Shown: positions 51,570-61,873 of the stretch, one piece after another | Layout of the letters: each line of letters starts with the position of its first letter | Position numbering within the stretch: the stretch's first letter is position 1 | DNA from: Osmia lignaria lignaria | Lineage: Eukaryota > Arthropoda > Insecta > Hymenoptera > Megachilidae | Assembly: GCF_051020975.1 (NCBI RefSeq) | Contig: NW_027478161.1 | Span: 248,001-312,000, forward strand | Direction of reading: 5' to 3' | Length of the DNA stretch: 64,000 nucleotides | Program-made: the position numbers and the translations under genes | Notes under the pieces: model-generated | Told to the model about the DNA's origin: nothing | What the model saw: only the letters and a program-made list of their open reading frames with translations | The model's database searches: none

Positions 51570-52857
51570 TTGCAGATTTATCTCAAGGGAAGGGTCCTGA
51601 TGGACATATTTCGAGATATTTCTTCTTCTTGTTGTTCTTCTTCTGCACAGCCAAACTGGAAGTGGCATTTCCAGCTCGCAATCGTGCAGAGTTATCTCAA
51701 AGAAAGGGGCCACGGTGTTTCTGTATCTCTATTATGTTGGTGCGGCTTCGGAACTTTTAAATATCTTGATATATCTCGAGAACTACGCATCTGATCAAAA
51801 AATATCATAGAACATAAAAAGTAGGAAACTTAATTCTCTACGAAAAAGGTCTCTTAACATTTTCCCATAGCTGGCATCGTTTCCGAGATATTTGCAGATT
51901 TAGCTCAAGGGAAGGGGTCTGACGGACATATTTCGAGATATTTCTTCTTCTTGTTGTTCTTCTTCTGCACAGCTAAGCTGGAAGTGGCATTTGCAGCTCG
52001 CAATAGTGCAGAGTTATCTCAAAGAAAGAGGCCACGGTGTTTCTGTGTCTCTATTATGTTGGTGCGGCTTCGGCACTTTTAAATATCTCGATATATCTCG
52101 AAAACTACGCTTCTGATCAAAAAATATCATAAAACGTAAATTGTAGGAAACATAATTCTCTACAAAAAAGGTCTCTTAACATTTTGCCATAGCTCGCTCC
52201 GTTTCCGAGATATTTGCAGATTTATCTCAAGGGAAGGGGTCTGACGGACATATTTCGAGATATTTCTTCTTCTTGTTGTTCTTCTTCTGCACAGCTAAGC
52301 TCGAAGTGGCATTTGCAGCTCGCAATAGTGCAGAGTTATCTCAAAGAAAGGGGCCACGGTGTTTCTGTATCTCTATTATGTTGGTGCGGCTTCGGAACTT
52401 TTAAATATCTCGATATATCTCGAGAACCTCGCATCTGATCAAAAAATATCATACAATATAAAACGTAGGAAACTTAATTCTCTACAAAAAAGGTCACTTA
52501 ACATTTTGCCATAACTCGCTTCGTTTCCGAGATATTTGCAGATTTATCTCAAGGGAAGGGGCCTGACGGACATATTTTGAGATACTTCTTCTTCTTGTTG
52601 TTCTTCTTCTGCACAGCTAAGTTGGAAGTGGCATTTGCAGCTCGCAAGAGTGCAGAGTTATCTCAAAGAAAGGGGCCACGGTGTTTCTGTATCTCTATTA
52701 TGTTGGTGCGGCTTCGGAACTTTTAAATATCGTGATATATCTCGAGAACTACGCTTCTGATCAAAAAATATCATAGAACATAAATTGTAGGAAACATAAT
52801 TCTCTACACAAAAGGTCTCTTAACATTTTGCCATAGCTCGCTTCGTTTCCGAGATAT
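51570..52857 (+). repeat. Four-unit cassette A-B-C-D (1288 bp)
   Basis: A (51570): GGGTCCTGATGG, CAGCCAAACTGG, GCAATCGTGC. B (51892): CCCATAGCTGGCATCG, TTTAGCTC, GTGTCTC, AAAACGTAAATTG. C (52214): GCTCGCTCCG, GGGGTCTGAC, AAGCTCGAAG, ATACAATATAAAACG. D (52536): GGTCACTTAAC, CCATAACTCGC, TTTTGAGATACTTC, GCAAGAGTGC, ATCGTGATAT. B and D have in-frame stops (TAG; TGA). B-D and the next A match 58976-59942 at 7084 bases, including CGGCACTTTT in B and the mixed tail of D. Confidence 0.88.
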
Positions 52858-53823
52858 TTGCAGATTTATCTCAAGGGAAGGGTCCTGATGGACATATTTC
52901 GAGATATTTCTTCTTCTTGTTGTTCTTCTTCTGCACAGCCAAACTGGAAGTGGCATTTCCAGCTCGCAATCGTGCAGAGTTATCTCAAAGAAAGGGGCCA
53001 CGGTGTTTCTGTATCTCTATTATGTTGGTGCGGCTTCGGAACTTTTAAATATCTTGATATATCTCGAGAACTACGCATCTGATCAAAAAATATCATAGAA
53101 CATAAAAAGTAGGAAACTTAATTCTCTACAAAAAAGGTCTCTTAACATTTTGCCATAGCTCGCTTCGTTTCCGAGATATTTGCAGATTTATCTCAAGGGA
53201 AGGGGCCTGACGGAAATATTTCGAGATATTTCTTCTTCTTGTTGTTCTTCTTCTGCACAGCTAAGCTGGAAGTGGCATTTGCAGCTCGCAATAGTGCAGA
53301 GTTATCTCAAAGAAAGGGGCCACGGTGTTTCTGTATCTCTATTATGTTGGTGCGGCTTCGGAACTTTTAAATATCTTGATATATCTCGAGAACTACGCAT
53401 CTGACCAAAAAATATCATAGAACATAAAAAGTAGGAAACTTAATTCTCTACAAAAAAGGTCTCTTAACGTTTTGCCATAGCTCGCTTCGTTTCCGAGATA
53501 TTAGCAGATTTATCTCAAGGGAAGGGGCCTGACGGACATATTTCGAGATATTTCTTCTTCTTGTTGTTCTTCTTCTGCACAGCTAAGCTGGAAGTGGCAT
53601 TTGGAGCGCGCAATAGTGCAGAGTTATCTCAAAGAAAGGGGCCACGGTGTTTCTGTATCTCTATTATGTTGGTGCGGCTTCGGAACTTTTAAATATCTCG
53701 ATATATCTCGAAAACTACGCTTCTGATCAAAAAATATCATAGAACATATATTATAGGAAACATAATTCTCTACAAAAAAGGTCTCTTAACGTTTTGCCAT
53801 AGCTCGCTTCGTTTCCGAGATAT
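52858..53823 (+). repeat. A unit followed by two other units
   Basis: Unit 52858 is type A but is followed by 53180 (tail CTGACC) and 53502 (TTTGGAGCGCGC, AACATATATTA). The last two recur at 61874 and 62196. Unit 53502 has TTAGCAG instead of TTGCAG at its start. Confidence 0.85.
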
Positions 53824-55433
53824 TTGCAGATTTATCTCAAGGGAAGGGTCCTGATGGACATATTTCGAGATATTTCTTCTTCTTGTTGTTCTTCTTCTGC
53901 ACAGCCAAACTGGAAGTGGCATTTCCAGCTCGCAATCGTGCAGAGTTATCTCAAAGAAAGGGGCCACGGTGTTTCTGTATCTCTATTATGTTGGTGCGGC
54001 TTCGGAACTTTTAAATATCTTGATATATCTCGAGAACTACGCATCTGATCAAAAAATATCATAGAACATAAAAAGTAGGAAACTTAATTCTCTACGAAAA
54101 AGGTCTCTTAACATTTTCCCATAGCTGGCATCGTTTCCGAGATATTTGCAGATTTAGCTCAAGGGAAGGGGTCTGACGGACATATTTCGAGATATTTCTT
54201 CTTCTTGTTGTTCTTCTTCTGCACAGCTAAGCTGGAAGTGGCATTTGCAGCTCGCAATAGTGCAGAGTTATCTCAAAGAAAGAGGCCACGGTGTTTCTGT
54301 GTCTCTATTATGTTGGTGCGGCTTCGGAACTTTTAAATATCTCGATATATCTCGAAAACTACGCTTCTGATCAAAAAATATCATAAAACGTAAATTGTAG
54401 GAAACATAATTCTCTACAAAAAAGGTCTCTTAACATTTTGCCATAGCTCGCTCCGTTTCCGAGATATTTGCAGATTTATCTCAAGGGAAGGGGTCTGACG
54501 GACATATTTCGAGATATTTCTTCTTCTTGTTGTTCTTCTTCTGCACAGCTAAGCTCGAAGTGGCATTTGCAGCTCGCAATAGTGCAGAGTTATCTCAAAG
54601 AAAGGGGCCACGGTGTTTCTGTATCTCTATTATGTTGGTGCGGCTTCGGAACTTTTAAATATCTTGATATATCTCGAGAACTACGCATCTGATCAAAAAA
54701 TATCATACAACATAAAACGTAGGAAACTTAATTCTCTACAAAAAAGGTCACTTAACATTTTGCCATAACTCGCTTCGTTTCCGAGATATTTGCAGATTTA
54801 TCTCAAGGGAAGGGGCCTGACGGACATATTTTGAGATACTTCTTCTTCTTGTTGTTCTTCTTCTGCACAGCTAAGTTGGAAGTGGCATTTGCAGCTCGCA
54901 AGAGTGCAGAGTTATCTCAAAGAAAGGGGCCACGGTGTTTCTGTATCTCTATTATGTTGGTGCGGCTTCGGAACTTTTAAATATCGTGATATATCTCGAG
55001 AACTACGCATCTGATCAAAAAATATCATAGAACATAAAAAGTAGGAAACTTAATTCTCTACAAAAAAGGTATCTTAGCATTTTGCCATAGCTCGCTTCGT
55101 TCCCGAGATATTTGCAGATTTATCTCAAGGGAAGGGGCCTGACGGACATATTTTGAGATTTTTCTTCTTCTTGTTGTTCTTCTTCTGCACAGCTAAGCTG
55201 GAAGTGCCATTTGCAGCTCGCAATAGTGCAGAGTTATCTCAAAGACAGAGGCCACGGTGTTTCTGTGTCTCTATTATGTTGGTGCGGCTTCGGAACTTTT
55301 AAATATCTCGATATATCTCGAAAACTACGCTTCTGATCAAAAAATATCATAAAACGTAAATTGTAGGAAACATAATTCTCTACAAAAAAGGTCTCTTAAG
55401 ATTTTGCCATAGCTCGCTCCGTTTCCGAGATAT
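53824..55433 (+). repeat. A-B-C-D cassette plus F unit
   Basis: Units 53824 (A), 54146 (B), 54468 (C) and 54790 (D), followed by 55112 (F: GGTATCTTAGC, GTTCCCGAG, TTTTGAGATTTTTC, AGTGCCATTTG, AAGACAGAGG). The same five-unit order recurs at 62518-63806. F alone also appears at 58010. Confidence 0.88.
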
Positions 55434-56399
55434 TTGCAGATTTATCTCAAGGGAAGGGGCCTGACGGACATATTTCGAGATATTTCTTCTTCTTGTTGTT
55501 CTTCTTCTGCACAGCCAAACTGGAAGTGGCATTTCCAGCTCGCAATCGTGCAGAGTTATCTCAAAGAAAGGGGCCACGGTGTTTCTGTATCTCTATTATG
55601 TTGGTGCGGCTTCGGAACTTTTAAATATCTTGATATATCTCGAGAACTACGCATCTGATCAAAAAATATCATAGAACATAAAAAGTAGGAAACTTAATTC
55701 TCTACGAAAAAGGTCTCTTAACATTTTCCCATAGCTGGCATCGTTTCCGAGATATTTGCAGATTTAGCTCAAGGGAAGGGGTCTGACGGACATATTTCGA
55801 GATATTTCTTCTTCTTGTTGTTCTTCTTCTGCACAGCTAAGCTGGAAGTGGCATTTGCAGCTCGCAATAGTGCAGAGTTATCTCAAAGAAAGAGGCCACG
55901 GTGTTTCTGTGTCTCTATTATGTTGGTGCGGCTTCGGCACTTTTAAATATCTCGATATATCTCGAAAACTACGCTTCTGATCAAAAAATATCATAAAACG
56001 TAAATTGTAGGAAACATAATTCTCTACAAAAAAGGTCTCTTAACATTTTGCCATAGCTCGCTCCGTTTCCGAGATATTTGCAGATTTATCTCAAGGGAAG
56101 GGGTCTGACGGACATATTTCGAGATATTTCTTCTTCTTGTTGTTCTTCTTCTGCACAGCTAAGCTCGAAGTGGCATTTGCAGCTCGCAATAGTGCAGAGT
56201 TATCTCAAAGAAAGGGGCCACGGTGTTTCTGTATCTCTATTATGTTGGTGCGGCTTCGGAACTTTTAAATATCTTGATATATCTCGAGAACTACGCATCT
56301 GATCAAAAAATATCATACAATATAAAACGTAGGAAACTTAATTCTCTACAAAAAAGGTCACTTAACATTTTGCCATAACTCGCTTCGTTTCCGAGATAT
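55434..56399 (+). repeat. A'-B-C partial cassette
   Basis: Unit 55434 keeps CAGCCAAACTGG and GCAATCGTGC but has the common GGGGCCTGACGG front and a GCTCGCTCCG junction (A'). B (55756) and C (56078) follow, and D is replaced by the hybrid at 56400. The trio recurs at 58654-59619, 3220 bases (10 units) away. Confidence 0.86.
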
Positions 56400-56721
56400 T
56401 TGCAGATTTATCTCAAGGGAAGGGTCCTGATGGACATATTTCGAGATATTTCTTCTTCTTGTTGTTCTTCTTCTGCACAGCCAAACTGGAAGTGGCATTT
56501 CCAGCTCGCAATCGTGCAGAGTTATCTCAAAGAAAGGGGCCACGGTGTTTCTGTATCTCTATTATGTTGGTGCGGCTTCGGAACTTTTAAATATCTTGAT
56601 ATATCTCGAGAACTACGCATCTGATCAAAAAATATCATAGAACATAAAAAGTAGGAAACTTCATTCTCTACGAAAAAGGTCTCTTAACATTTTCCCATAG
56701 CTGGCATCGTTTCCGAGATAT
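56400..56721 (+). repeat. D/A hybrid unit
   Basis: The linker before this unit is that expected before D (GGTCACTTAAC, CCATAACTCGC), but the unit itself is type A (GGTCCTGATGG, CAGCCAAACTGG). The join lies between CCATAACTCGC and GGTCCTGATGG. D and A have fused, removing one unit from the cassette. Confidence 0.82.
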
Positions 56722-58653
56722 TTGCAGATTTAGCTCAAGGGAAGGGGTCTGACGGACATATTTCGAGATATTTCTTCTTCTTGTTGTTCTTCTTCTGCAC
56801 AGCTAAGCTGGAAGTAGCATTTGCAGCTCGCAATAGTGCAGAGTTATCTCAAAGAAAGAGGCCACGGTGTTTCTGTGTCTCTATTATGTTGGTGCGGCTT
56901 CGGAACTTTTAAATATCTCGATATATCTCGAAAACTACGCTTCTGATCAAAAAATATCATAAAACGTAAATTGTAGGAAACATAATTCTCTACAAAAAAG
57001 GTCTCTTAACATTTTGCCATAGCTCGCTCCGTTTCCGAGATATTTGCAGATTTATCTCAAGGGAAGGGGTCTGACGGACATATTTCGAGATATTTCTTCT
57101 TCTTGTTGTTCTTCTTCTGCACAGCTAAGCTCGAAGTGGCATTTGCAGCTCGCAATAGTGCAGAGTTATCTCAAAGAAAGGGGCCACGGTGTTTCTGTAT
57201 CTCTATTATGTTGGTGCGGCTTCGGAACTTTTAAATATCTTGATATATCTCGAGAACTACGCATCTGATCAAAAAATATCATACAATATAAAACGTAGGA
57301 AACTTAATTCTCTACAAAAAAGGTCACTTAACATTTTGCCATAACTCGCTTCGTTTCCGAGATATTTGCAGATTTATCTCAAGGGAAGGGGCCTGACGGA
57401 GATATTTTGAGATACTTCTTCTTCTTGTTGTTCTTCTTCTGCACAGCTAAGTTGGAAGTGGCATTTGCAGCTCGCAAGAGTGCAGAGTTATCTCAAAGAA
57501 AGGGGCCACGGTGTTTCTGTATCTCTATTATGTTGGTGCGGCTTCGGAACTTGTAAATATCTTGATATATCTCGAGAACTACGCATCTGATCAAAAAATA
57601 TCATAGAACATAAAAAGTAGGAAACTTAATTCTCTACAAAAAAGGTCTCTTAACATTTTGCCATAGCTCGCTTCGTTTCCGAGATATTTGCAGATTTATC
57701 TCAAGGGAAGGGGCCTGACGGACATATTTCGAGATATTTCTTCTTCTTGTTGTTCTTCTTCTGCACAGCTAAGCTGGAAGTGGCATTTGCAGCTCGCAGT
57801 AGTGCAGAGTTATCTCAAAGAAAGGGGCCACGGTGTTTCTGTATCTCTATTATGTTGGTGCGGCTTCGGAACTTTTAAATATCGTGATATATCTCGAGAA
57901 CTACGCATCTGATCAAAAAATATCATAGAACATAAAAAGTAGGAAACTTAATTCTCTACAAAAAAGGTATCTTAGCATTTTGCCATAGCTCGCTTCGTTC
58001 CCGAGATATTTGCAGATTTATCTCAAGGGAAGGGGCCTGACGGACATATTTTGAGATTTTTCTTCTTCTTGTTGTTCTTCTTCTGCACAGCTAAGCTGGA
58101 AGTGCCATTTGCAGCTCGCAATAGTGCAGAGTTATCTCAAAGACAGAGGCCACGGTGTTTCTGTGTCTCTATTATGTTGGTGCGGCTTCGGAACTTTTAA
58201 ATATCTCGATATATCTCGAAAACTACGCTTCTGATCAAAAAATATCATAAAACGTAAATTGTAGGAAACATAATTCTCTACAAAAAAGGTCTCTTAACAT
58301 TTTGCCATAGCTCGCTCCGTTTCCGAGATATTTGCAGATTTATCTCAAGGGAAGGGGTCTGACGGACATATTTCGAGATATTTCTTCTTCTTGTTGTTCT
58401 TCTTCTGCACAGCTAAGCTCGAAGTGGCATTTGCAGCTCGCAATAATGCAGAGTTATCTCAAAGAAAGGGGCCACGGTGTTTCTGTATCTCTATTATGTT
58501 GGTGCGGCTTCGGAACTTTTAAATATCTTGATATATCTCGAGAACTACGCATCTGATCAAAAAATATCATACAATATAAAAAGTAGGAAACTTAATTCTC
58601 TACAAAAAAGGTCTTTTAACATTTTGCCATAACTCGCTTCGTTTCCGAGATAT
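56722..58653 (+). repeat. B-C-D-G-F-C' block
   Basis: B (56722, AAGTAGCATT), C (57044), D (57366, ACTTGTAAAT) and G (57688, GCAGTAGTG) match 60264-61230 at 3542 bases (11 units). The tail of G at 57688 is ATCGTGATAT as in D, and F (58010) follows as it follows D at 54790, so 57688 is itself a hybrid. C' (58332) has a private CAATAATGC. Confidence 0.85.
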
Positions 58654-59941
58654 TTGCAAATTTATCTCAAGGGAAGGGGCCTGACGGACATATTTCGAGA
58701 TATTTCTTCTTCTTGTTGTTCTTCTTCTGCACAGCCAAACTGGAAGTGGCATTTCCAGCTCGCAATCGTGCAGAGTTATCTCAAAGAAAGGGGCCACGGT
58801 GTTTCTGTATCTCTATTATGTTGGTGCGGCTTCGGAACTTTTAAATATCTTGATATATCTCGAGAACTACGCATCTGATCAAAAAATATCATAGAACATA
58901 AAAAGTAGGAAACTTAATTCTCTACGAAAAAGGTCTCTTAACATTTTCCCATAGCTGGCATCGTTTCCGAGATATTTGCAGATTTAGCTCAAGGGAAGGG
59001 GTCTGACGGACATATTTCGAGATATTTCTTCTTCTTGTTGTTCTTCTTCTGCACAGCTAAGCTGGAAGTGGCATTTGCAGCTCGCAATAGTGCAGAGTTA
59101 TCTCAAAGAAAGAGGCCACGGTGTTTCTGTGTCTCTATTATGTTGGTGCGGCTTCGGCACTTTTAAATATCTCGATATATCTCGAAAACTACGCTTCTGA
59201 TCAAAAAATATCATAAAACGTAAATTGTAGGAAACATAATTCTCTACAAAAAAGGTCTCTTAACATTTTGCCATAGCTCGCTCCGTTTCCGAGATATTTG
59301 CAGATTTATCTCAAGGGAAGGGGTCTGACGGACATATTTCGAGATATTTCTTCTTCTTGTTGTTCTTCTTCTGCACAGCTAAGCTCGAAGTGGCATTTGC
59401 AGCTCGCAATAGTGCAGAGTTATCTCAAAGAAAGGGGCCACGGTGTTTCTGTATCTCTATTATGTTGGTGCGGCTTCGGAACTTTTAAATATCTTGATAT
59501 ATCTCGAGAACTACGCATCTGATCAAAAAATATCATACAATATAAAACGTAGGAAACTTAATTCTCTACAAAAAAGGTCACTTAACATTTTGCCATAACT
59601 CGCTTCGTTTCCGAGATATTTGCAGATTTATCTCAAGGGAAGGGGCCTGACGGACATATTTTGAGATACTTCTTCTTCTTGTTGTTCTTCTTCTGCACAG
59701 CTAAGTTGGAAGTGGCATTTGCAGCTCGCAAGAGTGCAGAGTTATCTCAAAGAAAGGGGCCACGGTGTTTCTGTATCTCTATTATGTTGGTGCGGCTTCG
59801 GAACTTTTAAATATCGTGATATATCTCGAGAACTACGCTTCTGATCAAAAAATATCATAGAACATAAATTGTAGGAAACATAATTCTCTACAAAAAAGGT
59901 CTCTTAACATTTTGCCATAGCTCGCTTCGTTTCCGAGATAT
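58654..59941 (+). repeat. A'-B-C-D cassette
   Basis: Units 58654 (A' with CCATAACTCGC upstream and a private GCAAATTTATC), 58976, 59298 and 59620. The D unit has CTCGAGAAC joined to GCTTCTGATC and AAATTGTAGG, the same mixed tail as unit 52536. Confidence 0.87.
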
Positions 59942-61873
59942 TTGCAGATTTATCTCAAGGGAAGGGTCCTGATGGACATATTTCGAGATATTTCTTCTTC
60001 TTGTTGTTCTTCTTCTGCACAGCCAAACTGGAAGTGGCATTTCCAGCTCGCAATCGTGCAGAGTTATCTCAAAGAAAGGGGCCACGGTGTTTCTGTATCT
60101 CTATTATGTTGGTGCGGCTTCGGAACTTTTAAATATCTTGATATATCTCGAGAACTACGCATCTGATCAAAAAATATCATAGAACATAAAAAGTAGGAAA
60201 CTTAATTCTCTACGAAAAAGGTCTCTTAACATTTTCCCATAGCTGGCATCGTTTCCGAGATATTTGCAGATTTAGCTCAAGGGAAGGGGTCTGACGGACA
60301 TATTTCGAGATATTTCTTCTTCTTGTTGTTCTTCTTCTGCACAGCTAAGCTGGAAGTAGCATTTGCAGCTCGCAATAGTGCAGAGTTATCTCAAAGAAAG
60401 AGGCCACGGTGTTTCTGTGTCTCTATTATGTTGGTGCGGCTTCGGAACTTTTAAATATCTCGATATATCTCGAAAACTACGCTTCTGATCAAAAAATATC
60501 ATAAAACGTAAATTGTAGGAAACATAATTCTCTACAAAAAAGGTCTCTTAACATTTTGCCATAGCTCGCTCCGTTTCCGAGATATTTGCAGATTTATCTC
60601 AAGGGAAGGGGTCTGACGGACATATTTCGAGATATTTCTTCTTCTTGTTGTTCTTCTTCTGCACAGCTAAGCTCGAAGTGGCATTTGCAGCTCGCAATAG
60701 TGCAGAGTTATCTCAAAGAAAGGGGCCACGGTGTTTCTGTATCTCTATTATGTTGGTGCGGCTTCGGAACTTTTAAATATCTTGATATATCTCGAGAACT
60801 ACGCATCTGATCAAAAAATATCATACAATATAAAACGTAGGAAACTTAATTCTCTACAAAAAAGGTCACTTAACATTTTGCCATAACTCGCTTCGTTTCC
60901 GAGATATTTGCAGATTTATCTCAAGGGAAGGGGCCTGACGGACATATTTTGAGATACTTCTTCTTCTTGTTGTTCTTCTTCTGCACAGCTAAGTTGGAAG
61001 TGGCATTTGCAGCTCGCAAGAGTGCAGAGTTATCTCAAAGAAAGGGGCCACGGTGTTTCTGTATCTCTATTATGTTGGTGCGGCTTCGGAACTTGTAAAT
61101 ATCTTGATATATCTCGAGAACTACGCATCTGATCAAAAAATATCATAGAACATAAAAAGTAGGAAACTTAATTCTCTACAAAAAAGGTCTCTTAACATTT
61201 TGCCATAGCTCGCTTCGTTTCCGAGATATTTGCAGATTTATCTCAAGGGAAGGGGCCTGACGGACATATTTCGAGATATTTCTTCTTCTTGTTGTTCTTC
61301 TTCTGCACAGCTAAGCTGGAAGTGGCATTTGCAGCTCGCAGTAGTGCAGAGTTATCTCAAAGAAAGGGGCCACGGTGTTTCTGTATCTCTATTATGTTGG
61401 TGCGGCTTCGGAACTTTTAAATATCTTGATATATCTCGAGAACTACGCATCTGATCAAAAAATATCATAGAACATAAAAAGTGGGAAACTTAATTCTCTA
61501 CAAAAAAGGTCTCGTACCATTTTGCCATAGCTCGCTTGGTTTCCGAGATATTTGCAGATTTATCTCAAGGGAAGGGGCCTGACGGACATATTTCGAGATA
61601 TTTCTTCTTCTTGTTGTTCTTCTTCTGCACAGCTAAGCTGGAAGTGGCATTTGCAGCTCGCAATAGTGCAGAGTTACCTCAAAGAAAGGGGCCACGGTGT
61701 TTCTGTATCTCTATTATGTTGGTGCCGCTTCGGAACTTTTAAATATCTGGATATATCTCGAGAACTACGCATCTGATCAAAAAATATCATAGAACATAAA
61801 AAGTAGGAAACTTAATTCTCTACAAAAAAGGTCTCTTAACATTTTGCCATAGCTCGCTTCGTTTCCGAGATAT
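59942..61873 (+). repeat. A-B-C-D cassette plus G and H units
   Basis: Units 59942 (A), 60264 (B, AAGTAGCATT), 60586 (C), 60908 (D, ACTTGTAAAT) and 61230 (G) parallel 56400-57688. Unit 61552 (H) has many private variants: GGTCTCGTACC, GCTTGGTTTCC, GAGTTACCTC, GGTGCCGCTTC and ATCTGGATAT. Confidence 0.86.
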